NCBI RefSeq assembly: GCF_014897675.1
Contig: NZ_JABUXU010000003.1
Location: 62,001 to 126,000, forward strand
Reading direction: 5' to 3'
Origin: Advenella sp. FME57
GTDB taxonomy: Bacteria; Pseudomonadota; Gammaproteobacteria; Burkholderiales; Burkholderiaceae_B
DNA: 64,000 nucleotides
The notes beneath the pieces were generated by a model. That model did no database searches. It was not told the DNA's origin and saw only the letters and a program-made list of their open reading frames with translations. This document shows, piece after piece, positions 35,655 to 44,852 of this stretch (positions are counted from its first letter, which is position 1; each line of letters opens with the position of its first letter). The translations under genes and the position numbers were made by a program.

Positions 35655-35656
35655 GC

Positions 35657-36283
35657 ATGACTGCCATACCGCAGCCGGCACAACTTCGGCGTGAGGACGT
35701 AACGGCATTGATACTGGCCGGGGGTCAGGGTCGGCGATTGGGCGGGGTGGACAAAGGCTTGGTCCGGCTGCATGCGCGCCCCCTGATCGAGTATGTGTTG
35801 CGGGCGCTGCGGCCGCAAGCGGCCAGCATGCTAATCAGCGCCAACCAGAATCAGGAGCAGTACCGCCAGTACGGCCAGGTTGTGCAGGATCCTGCCGAAT
35901 TCGACGGCAGCCAGGGGCCGCTGGCCGGTCTGCTTGCGGCGGCGCCTCATGTCAAGACGCCGTGGCTGGTTGTGGCCGGATGCGATATGCCGGCACTGCC
36001 GGATGATTATGTGGTGCACCTGTATGCTGAGCTGATGGCCCAGGGCGGGCAAATTGCCTTTGCGCATGCCGGTGCGCGCGACCATTCCATCTGTCTGCTG
36101 CTGCATGCGACGATGCTGGCGACATTGCGAGACTACCTGCAAGGCGGTCGCCGCGCTGTGCTTCCCTGGCTGGAATCACAGCATGCCGTGCGGGTGGTGT
36201 TTGATCATGCTCAGGCATTTCTGAATGTCAATACGCCAGAGGAACTGGCGCTTGCCCAGGCCAGTGTGACGGCAATCGACTAG
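35657..36283 (+). CDS. mobA: Molybdenum cofactor guanylyltransferase MobA
   Basis: 208 residues. The nucleotidyltransferase motif LILAGGQGRRLGGVDKGLV is diagnostic, followed by DPAEFDGSQGPLAGLL and VVAGCDMPALP. MobA attaches GMP to molybdopterin to form bis-MGD, the cofactor form used by the formate dehydrogenase encoded next door. It starts 2 bp after moaA and converges on moeA with a 36-bp gap. Confidence 0.95.
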   Translation: MTAIPQPAQLRREDVTALILAGGQGRRLGGVDKGLVRLHARPLIEYVLRALRPQAASMLISANQNQEQYRQYGQVVQDPAEFDGSQGPLAGLLAAAPHVKTPWLVVAGCDMPALPDDYVVHLYAELMAQGGQIAFAHAGARDHSICLLLHATMLATLRDYLQGGRRAVLPWLESQHAVRVVFDHAQAFLNVNTPEELALAQASVTAID

Positions 36284-36319
36284 CGCCTGCACGAAGGGGT
36301 GGCCGATGGGTCCGCGTGT

Positions 36320-37528
36320 TTAACGAATCCAGTCTTCCTTGGGGTAGACCCATACGCGATCGCCCCCGGTATATTTCTGTACTGCAGGCACGCGTGCAAA
36401 GGCGTTGGCCCAGGGCAGGGACGAGCTCATGCCGGATCCCTGTCGCTCATAGGGTTCAGCCATGAGCATCCCGGTTTTCTCATCCTGGGTGATGCGAACG
36501 CGCAGAAATTCATCGCGGGTTTCGTTAAAAACCTTGTCTGTTTTCAGTGTGGCCTGAATCCGCGATGGCAGGCATTGCTTGCGTCCTTGCAGCTTGCGGA
36601 TCAGTGGCGAGACCAGCACGGCCAGCACGGTATACGCGGAAACGGGGTTGCCCGGCAGGCAGATCACAGGGATGTTGTTGACGCTGGACAGCGCTACCGG
36701 CTTGCCCGGTTTCATGCGCACCTTCCAGAAATCCAGGCTGGCGCCCAGTGCCTCTAGTGCCGGTTTGATCAGATCTTTTTCGCCCACCGATACGCCGCCG
36801 ACACTGATGACCAGATCGCAGTCGGCAAACAGGGTATTTAATGCCTCTCGTGTCGCATCCATATCATCCATGGCATGCAGGACATGTTCGATCTGCGCAC
36901 CCAGGGTCTGAAACAGCGCGGTCAGCATGGGGGCGTTGGAGTTGAAAATCTGCGAGGAATCCCGTGATTGTCCCACGGGCACCAGTTCGTCGCCGGTCGT
37001 CAAAATGCCGACCTTGAGCCGGCGGTAAACAGTCAGCGTGGCAATGCCCTGGGTGGCAATCAGGCCGATTTCGGCTGCACCCAGTACCGTGCCTTGCTCC
37101 AGCAACACGCTGCCGGCACGGGTATCTTCACCCTGGCGGCGAATATTCTGGTTTTTGACGGGGGCCTGCGTGATCGTGACCAGCCCATTCTCTTCGCTGC
37201 ACACTTCCTGAATGACGACCGTATCGGCACCCTCCGGAATCAGACTACCGGTAAAAATGCGGGAGATTTTCCCGGGTTCCTGGGGCTGCGGCGCCTGTCC
37301 GGCAAATACGCGCTGTTGCACCGGCAGGGTCGAGCCGGGAACATAGTCCTGCAGGCGCAATGCGTAACCATCCATCGAGCTGTTGTCGGCAGAGGGCATG
37401 TCCAGTGTCGCTACGACATCCTGTGCAAGCACGCGTCCGTGCGCCTGTTGCAGGCTAATGGTTTCCACGGGAATATCGGCGATGGGCAGATCCAGCAGCC
37501 GCTGCTGGGCAGTATCGAAATCGAGCAT
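36320..37528 (-). CDS. moeA: Molybdopterin molybdenumtransferase MoeA
   Basis: About 402 residues. MoeA landmarks: PSADNSSMDGYAL, AGQAPQPQEPGKISRIFTGS, GILTTGDELVPVGQ, ISVGGVSVGEKD and MKPGKPVALS. It inserts molybdate into adenylylated molybdopterin. The ATG at 37528 (MLDFDTAQ) has AGGA upstream; the frame also opens seven codons earlier at 37549. It lies downstream of moaB on the same strand but 260 bp away, so it may have its own promoter. Confidence 0.96.
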   Translation of the reverse strand: MLDFDTAQQRLLDLPIADIPVETISLQQAHGRVLAQDVVATLDMPSADNSSMDGYALRLQDYVPGSTLPVQQRVFAGQAPQPQEPGKISRIFTGSLIPEGADTVVIQEVCSEENGLVTITQAPVKNQNIRRQGEDTRAGSVLLEQGTVLGAAEIGLIATQGIATLTVYRRLKVGILTTGDELVPVGQSRDSSQIFNSNAPMLTALFQTLGAQIEHVLHAMDDMDATREALNTLFADCDLVISVGGVSVGEKDLIKPALEALGASLDFWKVRMKPGKPVALSSVNNIPVICLPGNPVSAYTVLAVLVSPLIRKLQGRKQCLPSRIQATLKTDKVFNETRDEFLRVRITQDEKTGMLMAEPYERQGSGMSSSLPWANAFARVPAVQKYTGGDRVWVYPKEDWIR

Positions 37529-37810
37529 AGTGGCGTTTCCTGTGGTCATTTCTCAAATAAGTAATCGTACGGTATACGGTATAAGTGGTGGGCAATGCCG
37601 GGGCTGATGGCCAGCGCAATAGTGCCGGTCGTGTCCGTCATATGCACTCGGGCTGTTGACGACATAACCACGCCGCTATTGAAAAAAACGGCTTGCGCAA
37701 TGCGGCGCAGCCCGCCTTGCATGCTGTCCCGGGCTGACCGCGCACGATTGGGTGCTGGCAATTCGAGCCTGTTATTGCAGTTGCCATCACTACCTGATGC
37801 CGATCACGTT

Positions 37811-38335
37811 TCAATCACGCTTGGCATAAGCCGATGCGAAATTGCAGGGTTGGTGATGGCTGTCGAATTGCTCGCGCAGAATCTTTTCCCATCCCAGGCG
37901 GCAGGCGCCAGTGGAACCCGGCAGGCAGAAGATCAGGGTGTTGTTGGCCTTGCCGCCCAGGGCGTTCGATTGTAAGCCAGACGAGCCGATGTCGGCAAAC
38001 GAATAGGCGCGGAACAACTCGCCAAAACCGGCGATTTGCGTATCGAGCAACGGCGTGACGGCCGCCAGCGTGGCATTCCTGTCGCGCATGCCCGTGCCGC
38101 CATTGGTAATAATGGCCTGGATGTCATCATTGAGGATCCAGTCGGACAAATGCTTGCGGATGGCGTATCGATTATCCGGGCAAATGGCCTGGTCGGCCAC
38201 TTGGTGGCCGCTTCCCACAATGGCTTGGGCCAGATAGCGGCCCGAGCTGTCAGTCTCCTGAGTGCGGGTATCGTGAATGGTCAGAATCGCAATATGCAAT
38301 GCAACTTTGCTGTCGTTTTCCGTAAGCGACTTCAT
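37811..38335 (-). CDS. moaB: Molybdenum cofactor biosynthesis protein B
   Basis: 174 residues. LHIAILTIHDTRTQETDSSG, AIITNGGTGMRDRNATL and GLQSNALGGKANNTLIFCLPGS are MoaB/Mog-family motifs (molybdopterin adenylyltransferase fold). The ATG at 38335 overlaps the moaE stop (ATGA). In bacteria with MoaB instead of Mog this protein performs the adenylylation step before MoeA; which role applies here is an inference. Confidence 0.93.
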   Translation of the reverse strand: MKSLTENDSKVALHIAILTIHDTRTQETDSSGRYLAQAIVGSGHQVADQAICPDNRYAIRKHLSDWILNDDIQAIITNGGTGMRDRNATLAAVTPLLDTQIAGFGELFRAYSFADIGSSGLQSNALGGKANNTLIFCLPGSTGACRLGWEKILREQFDSHHQPCNFASAYAKRD

Positions 38336-38838
38336 TTATGTTCTTCCTGCTCAGGTGTTCTTGCTTGCGCCGTATCGTCTTGCGGCCCCGTCCATTTTTC
38401 CAGGCGCTGCTGGTCGCTGCTGCGCGCCTGCACCCAGAATGCCTTGCCGTCGGCCAGCGTTTCCCGCTTCCAGAAAGGCGCGCGGGTTTTGAGCGCATCC
38501 ATGATGTACTCGCAGGCGGCAAAGGCATCACCACGATGGGCACTGGCAATGCCCACGAAAACGATCTGTTGCTGGCGTGACAGGGCGCCCACCCGATGCA
38601 CGATGGTGCTTTGGATGATATCCCAGCGTTGCATGGCCTGTTGTGCAATATCGGCCAGTTCCTGCTCGCACATGCCTGGGTAATGTTCAAGAAAGAGTTC
38701 CTGCGTCGGCTGCGATGCCGAGTAATCGCGCACATAGCCCACAAACGAGGCTACGGCGCCGGCCTGACCCTGGCTGCGTTCGTGCAGCTCGCGAATCAGT
38801 TTTCCGGCATCGAAATCGGCGTGCTGTACAGTGATCAT
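38332..38838 (-). CDS. moaE: Molybdopterin synthase catalytic subunit MoaE
   Basis: 168 residues starting at MITVQHADFDAG. The conserved HRVG-type segment STIVHRVGALSRQQQIVFVG, AHRGDAFAACEYIMDALKTRAPFWKRE with active-site lysines, and an extended polar tail (about residues 145-168) are seen. With MoaD it converts cPMP into molybdopterin. The start lies one base after the moaD stop; upstream codons of the open frame overlap moaD and are not used. Confidence 0.95.
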   Translation of the reverse strand: MITVQHADFDAGKLIRELHERSQGQAGAVASFVGYVRDYSASQPTQELFLEHYPGMCEQELADIAQQAMQRWDIIQSTIVHRVGALSRQQQIVFVGIASAHRGDAFAACEYIMDALKTRAPFWKRETLADGKAFWVQARSSDQQRLEKWTGPQDDTAQARTPEQEEHK

Positions 38839-38839
38839 G

Positions 38840-39079
38840 TCAACCTCCGGTAACAGGCTCGAAGATCGCAACTTCATCGCGGTCATGAATGAGGGTGTCG
38901 GCCTGGGCATGTTTTTTATTGACCGCCACTTTGAGTGCGCCGACATCCTTGAGCGCCGGGTACGTCTCGTGCAATTGCGCCAGCCACGCGTTGACGGTGA
39001 CCGGGGCGGGCAAAGCCAGTTGTTCGGTGCGCTTGCCGGTGAGCTCGGCAATGCGGGCGAAATACAAAATATTAATCAC
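38840..39079 (-). CDS. moaD: Molybdopterin synthase sulfur carrier subunit MoaD (GTG start)
   Basis: 79 residues beginning with GTG at 39079, which overlaps the moaC stop by 8 bp; GGAG is 9 bp upstream. The protein INILYFARIAELTGKRTEQL and the C-terminal DEVAIFEPVTGG show the ubiquitin-like MoaD fold with the essential terminal Gly-Gly, which becomes a thiocarboxylate. It is easily missed because of the GTG start inside moaC. Confidence 0.92.
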   Translation of the reverse strand: MINILYFARIAELTGKRTEQLALPAPVTVNAWLAQLHETYPALKDVGALKVAVNKKHAQADTLIHDRDEVAIFEPVTGG

Positions 39080-39605
39080 AACGCCATTCTCCACTCTTGC
39101 CACCCGATTTGTATTCAAGTCGGGTGTCTTCAATAATAATGCCTTTGTCGGCAGCCTTGCACATGTCGTAAATGGTGAGTGCGGCGATCGAACAGGCAGT
39201 GAGCGCTTCCATTTCAACACCGGTTTTATAGTCGCTGCGACAGGTCGCGCGGATGGTGACGCACTGCGCTTGATCGTCCAGGGTAAAGTCGATCCCGGCG
39301 AACGTCAGCGGCAGGCTATGACACATGGGAATGAGTTCGGCGCAGCGCTTGGCGGCCAGCACACCGGCAACACGGGCCGTATTGAGCACTTCGCCCTTGC
39401 TGTTGTCCGCGGCATTCAGGGCGGCATAGGAGCGGGGTGTCATGCGTACAATACTGCGCGCTACCGCAGTACGCGCGGTGGCGGTCTTGCCCAGCACGTC
39501 GACCATTCGAACCTGGCCGGCTTCGTCCAGATGGCTAAGCGCCGATGCGGCGGAATCGGCCTTGGCCGGGGTATCGGAAACGACAGATGTTTTTTTCATG
39601 CGCAA
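39072..39605 (-). CDS. moaC: Cyclic pyranopterin monophosphate synthase MoaC
   Basis: 177 residues. LSHLDEAGQVRMVDVLGKTATARTA at the start, VLNTARVAGVLAAKRCAELIPMCHSLPL and GVEMEALTACSIAALTIYDMCKA are diagnostic. It works after MoaA to form cPMP. It is the first gene of moaC-moaD-moaE-moaB, all overlapping or touching. The ATG may be 39605 or two codons later at 39599. Confidence 0.96.
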   Translation of the reverse strand: MRMKKTSVVSDTPAKADSAASALSHLDEAGQVRMVDVLGKTATARTAVARSIVRMTPRSYAALNAADNSKGEVLNTARVAGVLAAKRCAELIPMCHSLPLTFAGIDFTLDDQAQCVTIRATCRSDYKTGVEMEALTACSIAALTIYDMCKAADKGIIIEDTRLEYKSGGKSGEWRCD

Positions 39606-39869
39606 TAAGCGGTCCGGGGCCGCGAAAATAATAATGGAACCGCGCTACCTGTGCTGTCGTAATGGCAGTTTCATGGTGCGAACGCGGTATCCGATAACTA
39701 TACCTGTATTTGCGGCCATTGTGAAAAACGCCCCTGTCGGCGTAGGTATTTGTGTCACAGGATAATGTTATGGTATGGACGCAGCGGTGATGGGGGATTT
39801 ACCGCTTTGCTGCGGAGCCAGGTGTTACACTAATCGCACACGCATTTGCTTAATCAGACAGGAGTCAAT

Positions 39870-40373
39870 ATGACAATCAGCATTGGAGATCGGGTACCCG
39901 AAGGTACACTCACAGAGTTCATCGAAAACGCGGATAATGGCCAGAGCGGTGGTCCACAGGCCTTCAAGGTGTCCGAGCTGGTCAAAGGCAAGAAAATAGT
40001 GCTTTTTGCCGTACCTGGCGCCTTCACGCCGACCTGCACGACCAAACATGTGGTCGATTTCATTCGTGATGCAGAGCAGATCAAGGCCAAAGGCGTGGAT
40101 GAAATCTGGTGCGTTGCCGTCAACGATGCTTTCGTGATGGGCGCCTGGGGGCGCGACACGGGCGCGACCGGCATCATCCGTTTGCTGGCCGATGGCGCTG
40201 CCACCTGGACAACAGAGATGGGCCTGGAGCTGGATCTGATCGCCCGCGGCCTGGGTGTGCGTTCGCGTCGTTATTCGGCCATTCTGGAAGATGGCGTGGT
40301 CAAGCAGTTGAACGTCGAAGAGGGTGGTGACTACAAGATCAGCGGCACCCAGACAATTCTTTCCCAGCTTTAA
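39870..40373 (+). CDS. Peroxiredoxin (Prx5 type)
   Basis: 167 residues. The peroxidatic Cys is in FAVPGAFTPTCTTKHVVDF, the Prx5 signature, and the family ending YSAILEDGVVKQLNVEEGG is present. A second Cys (IWCVAVND) is available. No glutaredoxin domain is fused. It reduces peroxides in the cytosol using a thiol partner. ATG 39870 follows AGGAGTCAAT. Single-gene unit. Confidence 0.94.
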   Translation: MTISIGDRVPEGTLTEFIENADNGQSGGPQAFKVSELVKGKKIVLFAVPGAFTPTCTTKHVVDFIRDAEQIKAKGVDEIWCVAVNDAFVMGAWGRDTGATGIIRLLADGAATWTTEMGLELDLIARGLGVRSRRYSAILEDGVVKQLNVEEGGDYKISGTQTILSQL

Positions 40374-40527
40374 GCACAATCGGGCCGGCGCTGCGGGTTG
40401 CGTCGGCCGTCAATGACGCAGCGTTTATCGCGGGACTGCCGGCCGGATTCGAACGGGCCGGCTGCAGGCAGCTTCATTTTTATTGCATTTGTTGTTTTTT
40501 ATCGTCCGCCTTTCTCGTCGGGTCAGA

Positions 40528-42054
40528 ATGATCAGCCTTTTTCTGTCTTTTTTCTCTCTGTATCTTGCGACATTGCTCATGTCGCTCGGCACGGGTCTGT
40601 ACAACACATTCATCGCGTTGCACCTGACAAATGAGGGAGTCAGCCAGGTCTGGATTGGCTTGCTGATTGCTGCTTTCTATACCGGCCAGGTACTGGGCGC
40701 GCGTTTCGGGCACAAGCTGGTGCAGCGTGTGGGGCATATTCGCGCCTACGCGATTTCAGCTGCGATGGTGACGGTGCTGGTTCTGGCCCAGACAATTACG
40801 CCGCTGCTGCCGATCTGGGTATTTCTGCGCTTTCTGACCGGCGCGACCATGGTCACGCAATATATGGTGCTGGAGAGCTGGCTTAATGACCAGGCCGACC
40901 AGAAGCAGCGCGGCAGCGTTTTTGCCTTTTATATGGTCATGTCTGGTCTGGGGCTGGTTGTTGGCCAGATGACCGTATCGTTTTTCTCGCCCGAAGATCT
41001 GACCACGCTCAATGTGGTTGCCATGTCCATGGCGCTCTGCCTGATTCCGGTGGCCATCACGCGTCGCAGTCACCCGGCCTTGCAGGTACATGCGCCGATC
41101 AAACTCAAAGTGTTCATTCGACTGGTGCCGATGTCCATGTTCGTGCTCTTTGTGGCGGGCAGTATTACCGGTTCCTTTTACGGCCTGGGGCCGGTATATG
41201 CCAGTAAAGAGGGTATGAATACCGACCAGGTTGCGGTGTTCCTGTCGGTCTCGGTCATGGCCGGTCTGCTGTCCCAATGGCCGATGGGCTGGTTGTCCGA
41301 TCGCATTTATCGCTTGAACATGATTCGCTTCAATGCCCTTTTGCTGGGGCTGCTGACCATCCCGTTTTATGGCTACTGGCATCTGCCGTATCCGGTGATG
41401 CTGGTCATGGTCGCCATTTTCGGTGTCCTGCAATTTACGATTTATCCGCTGGCGACCGCTTTTGCCAATGAACACGTCGACCCGTCGCTGCGTGTAGGCT
41501 TAAGCGGCGTGTTGCTGATGACTTATGGCGTTGGCGCCAGTCTTGGGCCACTGCTGGTTGGTAAGCTGATGGACATTGGCGGCGCGCCCATGTTCTATAT
41601 TTATACATCGCTGGCGGCTTTCTCGCTGGTTATTTTTGTGCGCAAAGAGAAAGTCAAGGGTACCTACAAGGTGGATCCAGAACCCTTTGTGCCCATGTCG
41701 GTCAACGTGCCGGCCTCTCCCATGGCAACCGCGCTGGATCCGCGTGTTGATGAATCGATTGATATTTCATCTGACGAACAAGCCATGGAAAAAGTACTGG
41801 ATATTATCCAGTCCGGCGACCCGATTACTGAACTGAACCTGCCTCAGCGAGCCGATGCCGATCACTCTGTAGCCGACGAAGATCTTGCCATGGCTGGAGA
41901 AGAAATGGCTGAGGACGGCATAGTGGGCGACGGTACAACAGGCGAAGGTACAACAGGCGAAGGTACAACAGGCGAAGGTACAACAGGCGAAGGTGCGGGC
42001 GATGATGTAGCTGATGCTGCGTATCCGACAGCGCCGCCGGCGAAAAAGCCTTAG
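40528..42054 (+). CDS. YcaD-like MFS transporter with repeat-containing C-terminal extension
   Basis: About 508 residues. Twelve membrane spans are visible up to about residue 385, with YMVLESWLNDQADQKQRGSVFAFYM typical of the YcaD group of MFS proteins, whose substrate is unknown. From about residue 390 there is a soluble acidic tail of some 120 residues ending in the repeated unit GEGTT, encoded by a 15-bp tandem repeat. The ATG at 40528 starts the first span; the frame opens upstream from a TTG at 40483. Confidence 0.82.
   Translation: MISLFLSFFSLYLATLLMSLGTGLYNTFIALHLTNEGVSQVWIGLLIAAFYTGQVLGARFGHKLVQRVGHIRAYAISAAMVTVLVLAQTITPLLPIWVFLRFLTGATMVTQYMVLESWLNDQADQKQRGSVFAFYMVMSGLGLVVGQMTVSFFSPEDLTTLNVVAMSMALCLIPVAITRRSHPALQVHAPIKLKVFIRLVPMSMFVLFVAGSITGSFYGLGPVYASKEGMNTDQVAVFLSVSVMAGLLSQWPMGWLSDRIYRLNMIRFNALLLGLLTIPFYGYWHLPYPVMLVMVAIFGVLQFTIYPLATAFANEHVDPSLRVGLSGVLLMTYGVGASLGPLLVGKLMDIGGAPMFYIYTSLAAFSLVIFVRKEKVKGTYKVDPEPFVPMSVNVPASPMATALDPRVDESIDISSDEQAMEKVLDIIQSGDPITELNLPQRADADHSVADEDLAMAGEEMAEDGIVGDGTTGEGTTGEGTTGEGTTGEGAGDDVADAAYPTAPPAKKP
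41926..41997 (+). repeat. 15-bp in-frame tandem repeat in the MFS gene
   Basis: The unit GGCGAAGGTACAACA is repeated three times exactly (41941-41985), preceded by a copy with one change (GGCGACGGTACAACA, 41926-41940) and followed by a partial copy from 41986. It encodes G-E-G-T-T units, so copy-number change by slippage keeps the frame. Confidence 0.93.
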
Positions 42055-42521
42055 TCTTTGTCAGGCGCGGCGCGCAGTGGATCACGCGATGCTGCATTCA
42101 AAATGACATCAGCGACACTGGCAGGGCACGCTGCGCCCCCGGATCGCTGACACTCAGGCGCTGCCGATCATTGCCGATGAAGGAATGCGCCACCGACATT
42201 GTCTGCATGCAGTTTGTGGCGGCACGCATCGTGCAAGGCAACGTGTCGGGTTCTGTAACTGGTCTGGTTTGGCCGTCGTTATGTCGCTGTTAGCCACAAA
42301 TGCGATAGAAACCAGCGGCGCCCGCTGAACGTTGCCCTCCTGCGCCCGGCGTGCCAGGACTTGGCGTGAAGGGCAATCTCCGCAGATATCCTCCTGTCTC
42401 ATGACGTCTGCTGCAAACCATACTGCGATTTGTCCCCAAGCATGGGGCCTGAATTGAGAAAATTTTATCGACTGGCTGAAAAACTCCTTAAAGTTATCAG
42501 ATAACCTGATATATTTATGCC
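42055..42521. other. Intergenic region before the FCD regulator
   Basis: 467 bases without a supported gene. Open frames on the minus strand lack ribosome sites and have no protein-like composition. The last 90 bases turn AT-rich and hold the palindromic site at 42495-42511 listed separately. No other structure identified. Confidence 0.4.
42495..42511. promoter_or_regulatory. Palindromic operator candidate before the FCD regulator
   Basis: TATCAG-ATAAC-CTGATA, a perfect 6-bp inverted repeat with 5-bp spacer, ends 10 bp before the regulator ATG. Position and symmetry suit autoregulation by a dimeric GntR-family protein. Confidence 0.5.
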
Positions 42522-43298
42522 ATGCAAATGACAACTTCAACGCTGACCGACCGTGTAGCCCAGATGCTGATGCAGCGCATTGCCGATGGTGTGTATCCTG
42601 TGGGGACTAAACTGCCGTCGGGCAAGCTGCTGGCCGGAGAGTTTTCCGTCAGCGCAGCGGTCATCCGCGAGGCGACCGAACGTTTGCGAACCAAGGGTCT
42701 GGTGCGTACCCGGCAGGGCGCCGGTTGCACGGTGCTCAGCCGCGATGTCAATGACGGTTTTCAGGTACCGGTGCCGGATATGGTGGATCGCGATGCCTTG
42801 CGCCATATCTACGAGTTGCGCTTCGAAATTGAGGGCGCTGCGGCGGCATTGGCTGCCGTCAGGGCGACCACCGAAGACTTGCGTCATATGCAGCATATTC
42901 TGCGATCGCTGGAAAAAAGCCTGCACCAGCCTGAAGAGGCGATGGAGTGGGATGTGGGGTTTCACCGGGCGATTGCCGAGGCAACGCACAACCCGCATTA
43001 TCGTGACTTGCTGGCTTACCTGGCAAGGCAGTGGCGACAAAGTGTGCACGCAGCCAGAGTCCATACGCTGAAGACGGAACAGGCATTAAAGACGCAGCAG
43101 GCCTCGCGCGCGGGCGAGCGGGGGGTGGCCCATAGCCCATTGTCCAGGCGGGTGCATGCCGAGCATGAGCAGGTACTTGAGGCCATACGCCAGCGCGATC
43201 CGGAACTGGCCCGCAGCCGCGCCCAGACCCATCTGCGCAAGGCCAGTGAACGGTTGGAACTCGATACCAGTGCGTTCACGCGCAAGACTGGCGGCTAA
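42522..43298 (+). CDS. GntR-family regulator, FadR/FCD subgroup
   Basis: 258 residues. Winged helix at residues 8-70 (VGTKLPSGKLLAGEFSVSAAVIREATERLRTKGLV, typical GntR) and an FCD ligand domain (about 90-240) with the metal/ligand motif LRFEIEGAAAALAA and WDVGFHRAIAEATHNPHY. A short Gln/Ala-rich insert lies near residue 185. The dehydrogenase gene downstream (93 bp) suggests control of 2-hydroxyacid oxidation, as with LldR or related regulators. Confidence 0.9.
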   Translation: MQMTTSTLTDRVAQMLMQRIADGVYPVGTKLPSGKLLAGEFSVSAAVIREATERLRTKGLVRTRQGAGCTVLSRDVNDGFQVPVPDMVDRDALRHIYELRFEIEGAAAALAAVRATTEDLRHMQHILRSLEKSLHQPEEAMEWDVGFHRAIAEATHNPHYRDLLAYLARQWRQSVHAARVHTLKTEQALKTQQASRAGERGVAHSPLSRRVHAEHEQVLEAIRQRDPELARSRAQTHLRKASERLELDTSAFTRKTGG

Positions 43299-43390
43299 GG
43301 CGCAGAGCCAGGAATTTATTTTTTTCGTAATCACACTGACTGCCGCACATGCATCTGTCGCAGTTGGCTTTAACACTATTAGGAAAGACA

Positions 43391-44797
43391 ATGCAGGAAT
43401 TTCTTGAAAAATTGCAGGCAGCACTGGGGCCAGACGTGGTGCAGATCGACGCGGCCGTCATCGAACCATGGCTGAGCGACTGGCGCGGTGTATATAAAGG
43501 CAACGCCCAGGCGCTGGTGCGCCCGGTTTCTACGGAACAGGTTTCGCAATGTATGCGTCTGTGCAGTCAATACAAAGTGCCGGTTGTGACGCGTGGCGGC
43601 AATACGGGGCTTTGCGGGGCCGCAACGCCCGATGCGGGTCCCGACAACATTATTCTGTCCCTGGATCGCATGAACAATATCCGCGCCATTGACACCATTG
43701 CCAATACGCTGGTTGCGGATGCCGGCTGCATTCTGGGCAATTTGCGACGCGCTGCCCAGGAGCAGGATCGCTTGCTGCCACTCAGTCTGGCGGCAGAAGA
43801 CTCATCGCACATTGGCGGGAATGTTGCAACCAATGCGGGTGGCGTCAATGTGGTGCGTTACGGCATGGCGCGAGAGTTGGTATTGGGGATCGAAGCGGTG
43901 CTGCCGGATGGAGAAATTTTCAATGGCCTGCAGACTTTGCGCAAGGATAATACCGGCTATGACCTGAAGCAGTTGCTTATCGGTTCCGAGGGCACGCTGG
44001 GCGTGATCACCGGGGTCGCGCTCAGGCTGCATGCACCAACGCATGTCCGTAGCGTGGTGCTGGCAGCAGTCGAGTCTGAGCAGCAGGCTTTGGAATTGTT
44101 TCGTCTCGTGTTTGGCGCCTGCGGACCGCGTCTGCAGGCCTTTGAGTTTTTCACCGACGCCTGCCTGGACCTGGTGCTGACGCACGTTGAAGGGGTGCAA
44201 TTGCCTTTTGGCGACCGCCATCCGGCCTATGTGCTTATTGAGCTGGCCGATACGGCCAATGAGCAGGCGCTGAGCCAGTTGCTGGAAGAGGTGATCGGTC
44301 AGGCGCTGGAGCAGGAACTGTGTGTGGATGCGGCGGTGTCTGCTTCGCTGGCGCAACTGCAGGCGTTATGGCGCTTGCGTGAAGAGATTTCTGAAGCGCA
44401 GCGGGCTGATGGTCCGCATCTTAAACATGATATTTCATTGCCCATTGAGCGTATTCCGGAGTTTGTCAACACCGCTCAAGCGCAACTGCGCAAGGTCAGC
44501 CCCGATTGCAGGCTGTTCGTTTTCGGCCATTTCGGCGATGGTAATTTGCACTACAACGTGTCGCGTCCGCAAGGGGCGGACAAGCGTTGGGCGGCCGAAT
44601 GGGAGACCCGGATCGCAGACGCCGTGTTCGACGAAGTCATGGCGTATGGTGGCAGCATTAGTGCTGAACACGGTATTGGGCAACTGAAGCGCCATGCCTT
44701 TTTGCATCACAAGGATCCATTGCAACTGAAATTAATGCGCCAGATCAAGCAGGTATTTGATCCCCATGGCATCATGAATCCCGGCAAAGTGCTGTAG
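43391..44797 (+). CDS. FAD-binding oxidoreductase, D-2-hydroxyacid dehydrogenase (GlcD/D2HGDH-like)
   Basis: 468 residues. The PCMH-type FAD domain shows VVTRGGNTGLCGAATPD, LSLAAEDSSHIGGNVATNAGG and LIGSEGTLGVITG; the C-terminal cap has FGHFGDGNLHYN and ISAEHGIGQLKR, characteristic of the D-lactate / D-2-hydroxyglutarate / glycolate oxidase (GlcD) group. ATG 43391 follows AGGAAAG; an earlier ATG at 43349 lacks a site. Substrate choice between D-lactate and D-2-hydroxyglutarate cannot be made from sequence. Confidence 0.9.
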   Translation: MQEFLEKLQAALGPDVVQIDAAVIEPWLSDWRGVYKGNAQALVRPVSTEQVSQCMRLCSQYKVPVVTRGGNTGLCGAATPDAGPDNIILSLDRMNNIRAIDTIANTLVADAGCILGNLRRAAQEQDRLLPLSLAAEDSSHIGGNVATNAGGVNVVRYGMARELVLGIEAVLPDGEIFNGLQTLRKDNTGYDLKQLLIGSEGTLGVITGVALRLHAPTHVRSVVLAAVESEQQALELFRLVFGACGPRLQAFEFFTDACLDLVLTHVEGVQLPFGDRHPAYVLIELADTANEQALSQLLEEVIGQALEQELCVDAAVSASLAQLQALWRLREEISEAQRADGPHLKHDISLPIERIPEFVNTAQAQLRKVSPDCRLFVFGHFGDGNLHYNVSRPQGADKRWAAEWETRIADAVFDEVMAYGGSISAEHGIGQLKRHAFLHHKDPLQLKLMRQIKQVFDPHGIMNPGKVL

Positions 44798-44852
44798 CCG
44801 GCAACAGGGCCAACAGGGTGTTTTGTGTGATGTAGAAAAGGGCCGCAAGCCG

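Noticed and set aside
37546-37761. 71-codon frame upstream of and overlapping moeA by ATGA
   Set aside because: The overlap is suggestive, but the frame starts with TTG without a ribosome site and the sequence matches no family I know; moeA also has a better start further in. Evidence too weak to call a gene.
42154-42540. 128-codon minus-strand frame before the FCD regulator
   Set aside because: Covers the likely promoter and operator of the regulator; no ribosome site and an implausible composition.
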